A stretch of DNA of 64,000 nt from Roseobacter sp. (GTDB taxonomy: Bacteria > Pseudomonadota > Alphaproteobacteria > Rhodobacterales > Rhodobacteraceae): the NCBI GenBank assembly GCA_015665415.1, contig JADFAE010000005.1, positions 248,001-312,000 on the forward strand, read 5' to 3'. The position numbers and the translations under genes were made by a program. This document shows, piece by piece, positions 16,098 through 25,241 of the stretch. Numbering within the stretch: position 1 is the first letter of the stretch; each line of letters begins with the position of its first letter. A model generated the notes under the pieces. The model was not told where the DNA came from, made no database searches, and worked only from the letters and a program-made list of their open reading frames with translations.

Positions 16098-16115
16098 GCC
16101 GTCACACCCGACGGC
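16098..16115 (-). promoter_or_regulatory. Hairpin next to cbtB Shine-Dalgarno, candidate riboswitch expression platform
   Basis: GCCGTC/GACGGC with a six-base loop lies between the riboswitch and the GGAG of cbtB, only about two bases from the ribosome-binding site. This placement fits control of translation initiation. Confidence 0.45.
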
Positions 16116-16134
16116 AAAAGTTGCGTCCCATTAC

Positions 16135-16315
16135 ATGGCCGGTCTCCTGACTCGCAGGTCTCAGCAGCTTTTCCCCTTCCCAGTGGCCAGACCAGCCACC
16201 AGTGGGTGTCGAAAAACCGCTCGCCGCTCACAGTCGCGGGGGCGGTCGAGGATGTGGCGCCGCGATTTGGTCCGCCATTCCTCATTCCCGTTTCAGCCCG
16301 GATGCTTTGCACCTG
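16135..16315 (-). ncRNA. Cobalamin riboswitch upstream of cbtBA
   Basis: The minus strand contains GGGAATGAGG near the 5' end, CGCCCCCGCGACTGTGAGCG in the middle and GTCAGGAGACCGGCC at the 3' end, in the spacing of a B12 element. It starts near 16315 and ends about 50 bases before the cbtB ATG. Boundaries are approximate. Confidence 0.9.
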
Positions 16316-16439
16316 ATGGGCACCATGTTCTTTTGTTGTGCCCTTTGATGCCATCGGGGGTCAAGTTTGAATCCGTCTCGCAGAAGGGCAGAAGCGACTT
16401 TTCCGGCAACAGAGCCGTCGGATTGCCCCCCGTTGCCAG

Positions 16440-16778
16440 CTAGTGCTCCTGATTGGCAGGGATTCGCGCCAGTGCTTTCATTCGCAGGGCTCCCAGCGGA
16501 CGGGCATCGGCTAGATTGCCATCCGCACTGGCCCCAAACAGGCGCAAAAAGGTGAGGATATCGGGCAGGTCCTGCACCGTGATCTCGCCAAAGAGATAGG
16601 CGGTTTTGCCGCTTTGGCGCACTGACAGCGTTTGCGGGCGTTTGCAGCCCGACATGCAGTCCACCTGTTGTACCTTGGCAGACAGACCCGCTGCTGCCAC
16701 GGCCTCTGCCAAGAGGTCGGGCAGGGCGGCATCGGCGTCGCGACAGGTGCGGCACAGGGTGAGGGTGGGGCCGGTCAT
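16440..16778 (-). CDS. DUF1636 metal-binding protein (first copy)
   Basis: This 112-residue protein has four cysteines as C9-x2-C12 and C41-x3-C45 (CRTC and CMSGC), the spacing of thioredoxin-like [2Fe-2S] proteins, and matches DUF1636. It lies 3 bases after the cobA stop and is the last gene of the cobL-to-cobA run. A second, divergent DUF1636 gene opens the same cobalamin array at 29701-30114. Role unknown; electron transfer or cobalt handling are possibilities given the context. Confidence 0.8.
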   Translation of the reverse strand: MTGPTLTLCRTCRDADAALPDLLAEAVAAAGLSAKVQQVDCMSGCKRPQTLSVRQSGKTAYLFGEITVQDLPDILTFLRLFGASADGNLADARPLGALRMKALARIPANQEH

Positions 16779-16781
16779 CTG

Positions 16782-17519
16782 TCAGGGCACCGTGGGCAGA
16801 TCTGTTTCGGCCAGGGGGCCGTAGAGAATGAGCACTGGTGCAGTGGTCTCCATCTCACGCAGCACTTTGGGGAGCTCACCGACGCTGTGGCAGCTCAGTT
16901 TTTGATCTGGAGTGGAGACCCCCAGAGCCACCAGTGCAGGGGTCTGCGCAGGCAATCCCGCCTCGACCAGTTTTTCCGCCAGAGAGGCAAAGGTGCGCTT
17001 GCCCATGTAGACCACTGTGGTGGCATCGGGATCGGCCAGGGCCATCAGGTTGAGGCTGTCGGGCAATCCGCCGGTGACGTCATGGCCGGTGATGAACTGC
17101 ATCCGCCGTGCGGTCAGGCGTCGGGTCAGTGGGATATTGGCCGCCGCCGCGGCCGCCGAAGCGGCAGTGACGCCGGGCACGATTTCAAACGGGATGCCAG
17201 CGGCACGCAGGGCGGTGATTTCTTCTTCAAGGCGACCAAAGACGCCGGAATCGCCGGATTTCAACCGCACCACCTTGAGGCCGCTTTGGGCGTAGTCCAC
17301 CAAAAGCTGGCTCACGTGGTCCTGTTTGGGAGAGGGGCGACCGGCGCGTTTGCCCACCCCAACCAGATCAGCCTCGGCGTGGGCATGGGTCAGGATCGGG
17401 CCAGAGGAGAGATCGTCAAACAGCACCGCATCCGCCGCCTCCAGGCGTTTGACGGCCTTGACGGTCAACAGCTCCGGGTCGCCGGGACCAGAGGAGACAA
17501 AGCTGACAAAGCCGCTCAT
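16782..17519 (-). CDS. cobA: Uroporphyrinogen-III C-methyltransferase
   Basis: This 245-residue stand-alone SUMT methylates C-2 and C-7 of uroporphyrinogen III to precorrin-2, the branch-point step. Family motifs are SSGPGDPELLTVKAVKRLE at the N-terminus, VVRLKSGDSGVFGR, and VPGVTAASAAAA. There is no CysG-type dehydrogenase/ferrochelatase domain, so it is the cobalamin-type enzyme. Its start overlaps the cobB stop by four bases (17516-17519), showing tight coupling. Confidence 0.95.
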   Translation of the reverse strand: MSGFVSFVSSGPGDPELLTVKAVKRLEAADAVLFDDLSSGPILTHAHAEADLVGVGKRAGRPSPKQDHVSQLLVDYAQSGLKVVRLKSGDSGVFGRLEEEITALRAAGIPFEIVPGVTAASAAAAAANIPLTRRLTARRMQFITGHDVTGGLPDSLNLMALADPDATTVVYMGKRTFASLAEKLVEAGLPAQTPALVALGVSTPDQKLSCHSVGELPKVLREMETTAPVLILYGPLAETDLPTVP

Positions 17520-18847
17520 GCCGTCTCTCCGGTGATCAGGTGAAAGAAGGTGCCGGTCACATGGCCCTTGATCGAGCCGGTCTCGGGCACCGGGTTGCCA
17601 TCGGCATCCATCACATGGGCCAGGGGCGCGTCGGGTTCGTCCAGAATGGTGGAATAGTGGAATTCATGCCCACGTAGGGCAGCTCCGGTCTCAAAGCCGG
17701 GCATCTGCGCCTGCAGAACCGCGCGACGATAGCCCAAATGGAACTTCCGCTTTTCATAGGAGGTGACCAATCCCAAGAGCCCGGCCATCTGGTGACGGTT
17801 GCCCTCTTTGTCGATCAGCGCTTCACCGAGGGCCATATAGCCACCGCATTCCCCATGCACCGGCTTGGTCTCGGCATGTTTGCGCAGACCTGCGCGGAAA
17901 CTCTGTGCCGCCGCCAGGGTGCCGCCGTGCAGTTCAGGGTAGCCGCCGGGCAGCCAGACCAGATCGGCACCGGCGGCGGGGGCTTCATCTGCCAACGGAG
18001 AAAACGGCAGGATCTCGGCGCCGGCGGCGCGCCAGCCGGTCAGCAAATGCGGATAAGTAAAGGAAAAAGCGGCATCCCGCGCCAGCGCAATACGCTGCGC
18101 GGGCGGCGTTGGCAGGGCACTTGGTGCCGGGGCCGCGGACCCCAGAGCAGCGGCTTTGATTGCCTCCAGATCCACATGTTCGCGCAGGAAAGCGGCGTAG
18201 CCGACAATCGCCGCTTCAAGATCGGGATGTTCCACCGCCTGGATCAGACCCAGATGGCGTTCGGGCAGGGCCAGATCCCCACGCCGGGGCAGCGAGCCCA
18301 GCACTTTGACGCCTGCGCGTTCCATACCGAGGCGTGTCAGGCGCTCATGGCGCGGGCTGGCCACGCGGTTCAGGATCACCCCGGCAAAGGGCACTTCGGG
18401 GTCGTAGGATTTAAACCCCAGGGCGGTGGCGGCGGCGGATTGCGCCTGCCCCCCCACATCGATGACCAGCACCACCGGCCAGCCCATGCGCTTGGCGGTC
18501 TCTGCCGAAGAGCCAAAGCCGGACTGGCCACGGGTGGCGACCCCATCAAACAGGCCCATCGAGCCTTCGCCGATGCAAATCTCCGCGCCAGCTGCCTGTC
18601 CCGCAACCGCATCCAGCAACCCGCCATCCATCGCCCAGGTGTCGAGGTTGAAGCTGGGGCGCTTGGCGGCCGCCAGGTGAAAGGCGGGATCGATGTAGTC
18701 GGGGCCGCTTTTGTAGGGCTGCACCGCCAGACCGTCTTCGGCGAGGGCACGGAGCAGACCCAGCATCACCGTGGTCTTGCCGGTGCCAGAGGCGGGGGCA
18801 GAGATCATAAGCCCGGGAGGGAAGCCCTGCGGAAAAAGATTACTCAT
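17516..18847 (-). CDS. cobB: Hydrogenobyrinic acid a,c-diamide synthase
   Basis: This 443-residue glutamine-dependent amidase has an N-terminal ATP-binding dethiobiotin-synthase-like domain ([20 protein letters not shown]) and a C-terminal glutamine amidotransferase domain with [12 protein letters not shown] and the nucleophile Cys in [11 protein letters not shown]. In the aerobic pathway it amidates side chains a and c before cobalt insertion. ATG 18847 is chosen because the earlier part of the frame lies inside cobM; the overlap with the cobM stop is 8 bases. Confidence 0.93.
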   Translation of the reverse strand: MSNLFPQGFPPGLMISAPASGTGKTTVMLGLLRALAEDGLAVQPYKSGPDYIDPAFHLAAAKRPSFNLDTWAMDGGLLDAVAGQAAGAEICIGEGSMGLFDGVATRGQSGFGSSAETAKRMGWPVVLVIDVGGQAQSAAATALGFKSYDPEVPFAGVILNRVASPRHERLTRLGMERAGVKVLGSLPRRGDLALPERHLGLIQAVEHPDLEAAIVGYAAFLREHVDLEAIKAAALGSAAPAPSALPTPPAQRIALARDAAFSFTYPHLLTGWRAAGAEILPFSPLADEAPAAGADLVWLPGGYPELHGGTLAAAQSFRAGLRKHAETKPVHGECGGYMALGEALIDKEGNRHQMAGLLGLVTSYEKRKFHLGYRRAVLQAQMPGFETGAALRGHEFHYSTILDEPDAPLAHVMDADGNPVPETGSIKGHVTGTFFHLITGETA

Positions 18848-19634
18848 CTGCTTCACTCCAGTTCGCCCATTGGCTGTCTGCACTTTGGGGGCGGTAGCGG
18901 CGGTCATAGTCCTGCGCGTAGAGGCAGCTTTCGTCAAAGTCATCATTGCCAAGCGCGCGGCCCACCAGGATCAGCGCGGTGCGCCCGCGCATGCCGCCGG
19001 TGGCCTCTTCCAGGGTGCCGAGGGTGGCCTTGACCACCTTTTGATCCGGCCAGGTGGCGCGCCAGACCACGGCGACGGGACAGTCGCTGCCATAGGCTGG
19101 CGACAGCCGCGCGATGACATCTTCCAGCACATGCACCGAGAGGTGAATGGCCAGGGTGGCACCGGTGCGGGCAAAATTCTCCAGTGTCTCGCCTTCTGGC
19201 ATGGCGGAGGCCTTGCCAGAGGTGCGGGTCAGCACCAGCGATTGCGCCACGCCGGGCAGGGTCAGTTCAGATCCCAAAGCTGCGGCGGCTGCGGCAAAGG
19301 CGGGAACGCCGGGGGTGACATCATAGGGAATGTTCAGCGCACGCAGGCGGCGCAGCTGTTCGCCCAGAGCCGACCAGACCGAGAGGTCGCCGGAATGCAG
19401 GCGGGCAATGTCGTGGCCTGCGTCATGTGCGGCCTGAATCTCGACCATGATCTCATCAAGCGACAAAGACGCCGTGTTGATGATCTTGGCGCCCTCGGGG
19501 CAGTGCTGCAGCAGCGCCTCGGGCACCAGTGAGCCGGCATAGAGGCAGACCGGGCAGGCCGCGATCAGGTCGCGCCCGCGCAGGGTGATGAGATCGGCGG
19601 CACCGGGGCCGGCGCCAATGAAGTGAACGGTCAT
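18840..19634 (-). CDS. cobM: Precorrin-4 C(11)-methyltransferase
   Basis: This 264-residue tetrapyrrole methylase has [18 protein letters not shown], then [15 protein letters not shown] and [16 protein letters not shown], matching CobM. It forms precorrin-5. It overlaps cobB at its 3' end by 8 bases and cobE at its 5' end by four, so translation of the three is probably linked. Confidence 0.93.
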   Translation of the reverse strand: MTVHFIGAGPGAADLITLRGRDLIAACPVCLYAGSLVPEALLQHCPEGAKIINTASLSLDEIMVEIQAAHDAGHDIARLHSGDLSVWSALGEQLRRLRALNIPYDVTPGVPAFAAAAAALGSELTLPGVAQSLVLTRTSGKASAMPEGETLENFARTGATLAIHLSVHVLEDVIARLSPAYGSDCPVAVVWRATWPDQKVVKATLGTLEEATGGMRGRTALILVGRALGNDDFDESCLYAQDYDRRYRPQSADSQWANWSEADE

Positions 19635-20017
19635 GGCTCTAGTCTTTCTGCAAGGGCCGCGGTGGCTTTGCCATCCGCGGTGACAACTCGGGGGGCGATC
19701 AGGCGTGATTTGGCAGGGACCATGCCGGGTAGGCCCCTTCGGGCCGCTACCAGGGCGCAGGCCTCAGCCAAGGATCCGGTGGCAAACCGGGCCTTGATCC
19801 GGGGCGAGCAGGTCAGCGTCTGCTCACCGGCGATATCCGTTTCCAGCAGCGCGAGGAGGGGCAGCTGCATCTCCTCGGCCAGGTGTTTGAGGCCGGGCAT
19901 CTCAGCGCGTGTTGCGAGTGTAGCCAGCGCATCGGGGCGGCCACCGGCAAGCGCCAGTGCCGCACGCAGATCAGCCAGCGAGGCCGCTTCACGACATCCT
20001 ATGCCTGCCAATATCAT
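19631..20017 (-). CDS. cobE: CobE/GbiG C-terminal-type cobalamin biosynthesis protein
   Basis: This 128-residue protein begins [20 protein letters not shown] and has [20 protein letters not shown] and [12 protein letters not shown], which match CobE, a small protein of the aerobic pathway related to the CbiG C-terminal domain. Its exact reaction is not firmly established. ATG 20017 overlaps the cobL stop by four bases, and its own stop overlaps cobM by four. The longer frame to 20257 is antisense to cobL coding sequence in another phase and is not used. Confidence 0.9.
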   Translation of the reverse strand: MILAGIGCREAASLADLRAALALAGGRPDALATLATRAEMPGLKHLAEEMQLPLLALLETDIAGEQTLTCSPRIKARFATGSLAEACALVAARRGLPGMVPAKSRLIAPRVVTADGKATAALAERLEP

Positions 20018-21222
20018 CGGGTCACGCTCCACTGGATCACCGGGCGGGCACGACGCCAGTCGCGCATTGTGCCCAGCGGGCCCGCTTCGGCAATCTCTGC
20101 CTTCATCAAGTGACCGCCATATTGCGCATGGGCCTGCATCAGCAGGGTCTCGGTCTCCAGGGTGACGCCATTGGCCACCAGCCGGGTGCCTTCGGGCAGG
20201 ATCATCCACAGGTGCTGCAGCAGCGCCTGCGAGCCGCCGCCGCCGATAAAGACGCAATCGGGCAACTCATGGCCGGTCAGCACCTGCGGCGCCTTGCCAT
20301 GCATGGCCGCGAGGCGGTGGCTCAACCCAAAATACGCAGCATTGGTGGTGATATTCTCCAGCCGCTCTGGTCGCGGCTCAAAGCAGAGCGCGCGGGCACC
20401 GGGCGCGGCCAGGCACCACTCCACGGAGATCGAGCCGGAGCCGCCGCCAATATCCCACAACAGTTCCCCTGCGCGCGGGGCCAGCGTTGATAAGGTCAGG
20501 GCGCGAATGGGGCGTTTGGTGATCTGGCCATCGCTGGCGAAAAGCGCATCCGCCAGCCCCGAAGCCCGCGGCAGCCCGGGCTGCGTGGCCTCGATGGCCA
20601 CAAGGACCGGAGCCCCCCCGGGCGGCAGATCCCAATCCTTGGCAAGGACAGGCAGCACCCGTTCCTGCGGTCCCCCAAGCCTTTCCATTACATGCAGCTG
20701 TGCATCGGGATGGCCGTTGTGGACCAGCCATTCAGCCAGCTCGGATGGGGCCGCGCCATCGCGCAGGGTGCAAATCGCCCGCGTGCCGCGTCCCAGCAGT
20801 GGCAGCAGCTTTGCGTAAGGGGTGGCATGCAGCCCGAGGCAAAGGGTGTCTTCCAATTTCCAGCCCAACCGATTGGCGGCCAGCGCAAAACAGGACGGCA
20901 CCGGATATGACACCCATTCATGGGCCGCGAGATCCCGCATCAGCGCGCCACCGGCCCCATGCCAGAACGGATCCCCCGAAGCCAGAACCACCACCGGCTG
21001 CCCCCGCTGCGCCAGCACCGGCGCTGTGGAAAAGGGCACCGGCCAGGCCTGACCGCGTGCGCCTGCATGGACCAGCTCCAGATGACGCGGTCCGCCAAAG
21101 ATGGTTTGTGCCCCATCTAGCGCTTTGCGGCTTGCCTCCGAGAGGCCAGCCAGTCCATCTTCGCCCAGACCAATCACCGTGAGCCACGGCTGCTGTGACA
21201 CCTTAAGATCAGGATCAGACAT
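20014..21222 (-). CDS. cobL: Precorrin-6Y C5,15-methyltransferase (decarboxylating)
   Basis: This 402-residue fusion of two methyltransferases has an N-terminal CbiE-like domain (LTVIGLGEDGLAGLSEASR, ASGDPFWHGAG) and a C-terminal CbiT-like SAM domain (LLWDIGGGSGSISVEWCLAA). It methylates C-5 and C-15 and decarboxylates the ring C acetate. Its start codon (21222-21220) shares the bases CATG with the divergent cobK start. Any promoter or ribosome-binding site must therefore lie inside cobK coding sequence, or the gene is read from the upstream cob transcript. Confidence 0.93.
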   Translation of the reverse strand: MSDPDLKVSQQPWLTVIGLGEDGLAGLSEASRKALDGAQTIFGGPRHLELVHAGARGQAWPVPFSTAPVLAQRGQPVVVLASGDPFWHGAGGALMRDLAAHEWVSYPVPSCFALAANRLGWKLEDTLCLGLHATPYAKLLPLLGRGTRAICTLRDGAAPSELAEWLVHNGHPDAQLHVMERLGGPQERVLPVLAKDWDLPPGGAPVLVAIEATQPGLPRASGLADALFASDGQITKRPIRALTLSTLAPRAGELLWDIGGGSGSISVEWCLAAPGARALCFEPRPERLENITTNAAYFGLSHRLAAMHGKAPQVLTGHELPDCVFIGGGGSQALLQHLWMILPEGTRLVANGVTLETETLLMQAHAQYGGHLMKAEIAEAGPLGTMRDWRRARPVIQWSVTR

Positions 21223-21961
21223 GACACGCACCCTTGTTCTGGGCGGCACCACCGAAGCCTCGGCCCTGGCTCGCGCCATGGCCGAAGCAGGCGTTGATGC
21301 GGTGTTTTCCTACGCCGGACGCACCGCCAGCCCGGTGGGGCAGCCGCTGCCCACACGGGTGGGGGGCTTTGGCGGGGTCGCGGGTTTTGTTGCATATCTG
21401 CGAAGCGAGGGCATCACCCAGGTGGTGGACGCAACCCATCCCTTTGCCGCCCAGATGAGCCGCAATGCGATTGCGGGCTGCGCCGAGGCGGGCGTGCCGC
21501 TTTGCGCCTTTGAGCGCCCCGCCTGGCAGGCCGGGGACGGCGACAACTGGACCCAGGTCGCAGATATGGCGGCCGCGGTTGCAGCCCTGCCCAAGGACCC
21601 GGCGCGGGTGTTCCTGGCCATCGGCAAGCAGAACCTCGACATATTTGCCGCCCAGCCCCAGCATCACTATCTGCTGCGGCTGGTGGATGCGCCCAAGGCG
21701 GATCTGCCGCTGCCCGATTGCGCGGTTGAACTGGCGCGTGGCCCCTTTGATCTGGCGGGGGATCTGGCGCTGATGCAGCGCCATGGGACCACCCATGTGG
21801 TGGCCAAGAACGCCGGCGGTAGCGGGGCTGCGGCCAAGCTTGGCGCCGCGCGCCAATTGGGTCTGCCGGTGGTGATGATCGCGCGCCCGCAGCTGCCCCC
21901 CCGGCAGGTGCGGGGGGCGCTGGCAGAGGTTATGGCCTGGCTGTCCCATCCTGAAGTCTAG
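21221..21961 (+). CDS. cobK: Precorrin-6A reductase
   Basis: This 246-residue NADPH-dependent reductase has TLVLGGTTEASALARAMAE, VVDATHPFAAQMSRNA and HVVAKNAGGSGAAAKLGAAR, typical of CobK/CbiJ. It reduces precorrin-6A to 6B. It is the only plus-strand gene between cobO and the DMT transporter. Its ATG overlaps the cobL ATG (shared CATG) and its TAG overlaps the cobJ TAG (shared CTAG). Its promoter must sit within cobL. A weak AGGATC lies upstream. A minus-strand cob transcript reading through would be antisense to it. Confidence 0.93.
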   Translation: MTRTLVLGGTTEASALARAMAEAGVDAVFSYAGRTASPVGQPLPTRVGGFGGVAGFVAYLRSEGITQVVDATHPFAAQMSRNAIAGCAEAGVPLCAFERPAWQAGDGDNWTQVADMAAAVAALPKDPARVFLAIGKQNLDIFAAQPQHHYLLRLVDAPKADLPLPDCAVELARGPFDLAGDLALMQRHGTTHVVAKNAGGSGAAAKLGAARQLGLPVVMIARPQLPPRQVRGALAEVMAWLSHPEV

Positions 21962-22722
21962 CTCTCGTCGCGCGCATAGCGCGGCGTATAGACATGGGGA
22001 CCGAGGCGACGGGTGTCCTTGTTGCCAACAATCACCACGGTGCGCATGTCAGCCATCTCTGGCCGCGCCTCGTTGAGGGTGACGGTGGTGATTGTCTCAC
22101 CGGGTTTGGAGACATCCCGGGCAAAGGAAATCAGGGTCTCGCCGCCACAGGCCTCGCGCAGGATCTCCAGCGCGCGGGCAAATTGATGGGGGCGCGATTT
22201 GGAGCGCGGATTGTAAAAGCCCATGGCAAAACCGGCTTCACCAGCCAAGCGCAGGCGCTTTTCAATCAGGCTCCAGGGTTTCAGGTTGTCGCTGAGATTG
22301 ATGGCGGCAAAGTCATGCCCCATTGGCGCGCCGATCCGGGCCGAAGCGGCCAGCATCGCGGTGATCCCGGGTAACACCTGGATGTCCAGATCCAGCCACT
22401 CGGGCCTGTTCGCCAGCTCAAGAGCCTCGAACACCGCCGAGGCCATGGCAAAGACGCCGGGATCCCCGGATGAGACCACCAGCACGCGTTTGCCCGCTGC
22501 CGCCATCTCCAGCGCATGGGTGGCGCGTTCAACTTCGACACGATTGTCACTGGCATGCAGGGTGAGGCCTGCGCGCGGTGCGATCCGTTTCACATAAGGG
22601 ATATAGCCGACCACATCTGTGGCCTGGCCCACGACCTCCTGCACCTGAGCGGTGACCATGTCCTCGTTTCCGGGGCCAAGGCCTGCGATCTTGACCCAGC
22701 CTTTTTCTGTCAAGTCTGTCAT
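21958..22722 (-). CDS. cobJ: Precorrin-3B C(17)-methyltransferase
   Basis: This 254-residue tetrapyrrole methylase has VKIAGLGPGNEDMVTAQV, VVSSGDPGVFAMASAVFE and VLPGITAMLAASARIGAP, matching CobJ, which carries out ring contraction and C-17 methylation to precorrin-4. It is the standard length for the stand-alone form. The 5' end overlaps cobI by four bases, and the 3' TAG interlocks with the convergent cobK TAG. Confidence 0.95.
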   Translation of the reverse strand: MTDLTEKGWVKIAGLGPGNEDMVTAQVQEVVGQATDVVGYIPYVKRIAPRAGLTLHASDNRVEVERATHALEMAAAGKRVLVVSSGDPGVFAMASAVFEALELANRPEWLDLDIQVLPGITAMLAASARIGAPMGHDFAAINLSDNLKPWSLIEKRLRLAGEAGFAMGFYNPRSKSRPHQFARALEILREACGGETLISFARDVSKPGETITTVTLNEARPEMADMRTVVIVGNKDTRRLGPHVYTPRYARDES

Positions 22723-23435
22723 GGTCGGCGTCCCTGTCCATGGACCAATACGATGGAGAAATAGGGCACATCCCCCTCGATCTCACTGAGTTTCTGCACG
22801 GTCTGACTGGGCATGGTGCCGCGTTCAACCAGCCAGGCATCCCCGGCTTTGCCTGCGGCCTCCAAAGCGCGACGCAGTTTAGGCAGATTGCGGCCGATCT
22901 TCATCACCACCAGCGCGTCGGTGTCCTGGATACGACGGGTCAGCTCTTCCTCGGGCAGGGTGGCCATGGCCACCGTCAGCACGTCGTCGCCCCAGGTGAT
23001 GGGCTGGCCCGAGGCGGTCCAGCAGCCCGACATGCCAGTGATGCCGGGAATGATCTCTTGCTCCGCACGTCCCTGCAGGCGGGTGTAGAGATGCATGTAT
23101 GACCCATAGAGAAAGGGATCACCTTCGCAGAGCACCACGACATCTTCGCTTTGGGCGATCTCGGCCAGGGTCTGCGCCCATTGGTCGTAGAACTCTGCCA
23201 ACACCCGGTTGTACTCGGGGTCGGAGAAATGGATCTCGGTGGTCACAGGGTATTCCATGGCGTGTTCGATGACGCCCTCTGGGAGCAGCCCATCGACCAG
23301 CGCGCGCGCCTGTCCCTTGCGGCCTTCCTTGCGGAAATAAGCCACATGTTTGGCGCCTTGAATGGCGCGCCAACTCTTGACGCTCATCAGGTCCGGATCA
23401 CCCGGTCCCAGGCCTGCGCAGATGACTTTACCCAT
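22719..23435 (-). CDS. cobI: Precorrin-2 C(20)-methyltransferase
   Basis: This 238-residue protein begins MGKVICAGLGPGDPDLMSV and has VVLCEGDPFLYGSYMHLYTR and IIPGITGMSGCW. It methylates C-20 of precorrin-2 to precorrin-3A, the substrate of CobG. ATG 23435 follows cobH after two bases. The 5' extension of the frame to 23702 runs through cobH in another phase and is discarded. The stop overlaps the cobJ start by four bases. Confidence 0.95.
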   Translation of the reverse strand: MGKVICAGLGPGDPDLMSVKSWRAIQGAKHVAYFRKEGRKGQARALVDGLLPEGVIEHAMEYPVTTEIHFSDPEYNRVLAEFYDQWAQTLAEIAQSEDVVVLCEGDPFLYGSYMHLYTRLQGRAEQEIIPGITGMSGCWTASGQPITWGDDVLTVAMATLPEEELTRRIQDTDALVVMKIGRNLPKLRRALEAAGKAGDAWLVERGTMPSQTVQKLSEIEGDVPYFSIVLVHGQGRRP

Positions 23436-23437
23436 GA

Positions 23438-24067
23438 TCACTCTTTCCAGGAAGCAAGTGCGTTGACGGCAGCCACGGTGATGGCCGATCCGCCCAGGCG
23501 ACCCTGCACGATCATCGAGTGCACCGGCAGATCCTGCATCAGGGCCTCTTTGGATTCCATCGCCCCAACAAAGCCCACCGGGCAGCCGATGATGGCCGCA
23601 GGACGTGGACAGCTGGGATCTTTCAGCATGTTGAGGAGGTGAAACAGCGCGGTGGGGGCATTGCCGATGGCGACAACCGCGCCCTCCAGCTTGGGGCGCC
23701 ACAGTTCCAGCGCGGCGGCTGAACGTGTATTGGACATATCCTTGGCCATCTCAGGGACGCGTGCGTCGCGCAGGGTGCAGATGACTTCGTTGTCTGCCGC
23801 CAGGCGCGGGCGGGTGATGCCCTCGCTGACCATATAGGCATCACAAAGGATCGGCGCGCCCTCGGCCAGGGCGGCGCGAGCAGTCTCGGCCATGCCCTCG
23901 GAGAAACGCACGTGCTCCTCAAGGCCGACCATGCCGGCGGCGTGGATCATGCGGACCACGACGCTTTCCTCATCCTTGTTGAAGCGGGCCAGGTCGGCCT
24001 CGGCGCGGATGGTGGCAAAGCTTTCGGCGTAGATGGCCGCGCCGTTGGTTTCATAGGTGTGGAGCAT
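23438..24067 (-). CDS. cobH: Precorrin-8X methylmutase
   Basis: This 209-residue protein has a catalytic His in RMIHAAGMVG (about residue 42), then GAPILCDAYMVSEGITR and IIGCPVGFVGAMESKEAL, all CobH signatures. It moves the methyl group from C-11 to C-12 to form hydrogenobyrinic acid. It sits one base after the cobG stop and two bases before cobI. Confidence 0.95.
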   Translation of the reverse strand: MLHTYETNGAAIYAESFATIRAEADLARFNKDEESVVVRMIHAAGMVGLEEHVRFSEGMAETARAALAEGAPILCDAYMVSEGITRPRLAADNEVICTLRDARVPEMAKDMSNTRSAAALELWRPKLEGAVVAIGNAPTALFHLLNMLKDPSCPRPAAIIGCPVGFVGAMESKEALMQDLPVHSMIVQGRLGGSAITVAAVNALASWKE

Positions 24068-24068
24068 G

Positions 24069-25241
24069 TCAGCTGCCCTCTGTCAGGATTGCGGGATTGG
24101 CACGCAGGGCGGCCGCACTCAGGGTTTCTCTTAGCGGCTGATCCGAGGCCTTGCCATGGTGGATCAGATCGAATGTATCGGCACCGCTGGCGGTGAGCAC
24201 CAGATCGGCAGGTGTCGGCTGGGCGCAGCCTTTGCTGCAGCCGGAGACGTGCAACTGTGCGCCTTTGGGAACATGGGGGGACAAGTCGCGGGCCAGGTCG
24301 CGAGTGGCCGCATGCGCCTGCAGGCAGCCGGGTGCGCCGGTGCAAGCGACCACTTGCAGGCGCGGATCCGTTGCCTCCAGGATCAGACCGGGCATAGGGG
24401 CGAGGTCCTTGGTTGTTTCAATCAGCAACATGCGCCAGGGGGTGAGGCGCAATGCGCCATATCCCGCCAGGGCGGCAAAGCTGTCAGACGGGATCTGACC
24501 GAATTCCAACGCGATCAATTGACCGGTCGCACAGGGTCCCAAACTGGGCTGTTCTGCACTGATCGCCCGGGTGGCAACATGCGATGCGGGTGGCCCGCGG
24601 CGCGCAATGAGCGTTTGCATCCTGCCACGTCCCTCCGGCGCGCCGCCCTGGTCCAGAAACCAGCGGGCCAGGGCGATGGCCTCTTCGGCTGCGCCGTTGC
24701 GTGTGATGCTGAGACCTGTCTCGGCGCCATCGGCACGCAGAATGAGGCCTTCCTTGCCCTGTTCGATGCGGATGTCTGCCGCGCTGCCACAAAGAAGGGG
24801 CGCAGGGCCGCAGTCCACGGCAAAGCCGAATTTCCCGGGCAGAGTGAGGTCGCTGACCAGTGTCAGGGATCGATTCAGATCTGTAGCAACGGCATGGGTG
24901 TCATCGTCTTCTGCCCAGAAAGGGGTCAGCAGGATATTGCGCCGGGCCTCAGCATCGGGATCTGCATCAACCAGGCCCAGCTCACCTAGCGCCGCAATCA
25001 GCGTTTCATAGCGGTCCTCGCGAATGCCGCGCAGCTGCAGATTTCCCCGCGCCGACAGGTCGATCAACCCATTGCCGCAGCTTTGGGACTGTTTGGCAAC
25101 CTCGCGGGCCTGCGACGGGCTCAACCGTCCCAAAGGCGCGCGAATACGCACCACCAGCCCATCGCCCGACATCATCGGGCGCAGGGCGCCGGGGCACCAG
25201 CCATAGACCTTGGGGTCCGCAGAGACGGCATTTTTGCTCAC
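24069..25241 (-). CDS. cobG: Precorrin-3B synthase
   Basis: This 390-residue monooxygenase is related to sulfite/nitrite reductases. It has the four-cysteine [4Fe-4S] pattern CTGAPGC and SGCSKGC in the C-terminal half, plus LIDLSARGNLQLRGIRED. CobG uses O2 to make the gamma-lactone precorrin-3B, so its presence defines the oxygen-dependent pathway. No CobZ alternative was seen. The start overlaps the cobN stop by four bases. Confidence 0.93.
   Translation of the reverse strand: MSKNAVSADPKVYGWCPGALRPMMSGDGLVVRIRAPLGRLSPSQAREVAKQSQSCGNGLIDLSARGNLQLRGIREDRYETLIAALGELGLVDADPDAEARRNILLTPFWAEDDDTHAVATDLNRSLTLVSDLTLPGKFGFAVDCGPAPLLCGSAADIRIEQGKEGLILRADGAETGLSITRNGAAEEAIALARWFLDQGGAPEGRGRMQTLIARRGPPASHVATRAISAEQPSLGPCATGQLIALEFGQIPSDSFAALAGYGALRLTPWRMLLIETTKDLAPMPGLILEATDPRLQVVACTGAPGCLQAHAATRDLARDLSPHVPKGAQLHVSGCSKGCAQPTPADLVLTASGADTFDLIHHGKASDQPLRETLSAAALRANPAILTEGS

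Noticed and set aside
17738-19033. 431-codon plus-strand frame opposite cobB and cobM
   Set aside because: Antisense of two recognised genes with Gln/Gly/His-rich shadow composition.
21101-21220. N-terminal extension of cobK
   Set aside because: The 40 extra codons are antisense to the cobL N-terminus; the CobK fold starts at ATG 21221.
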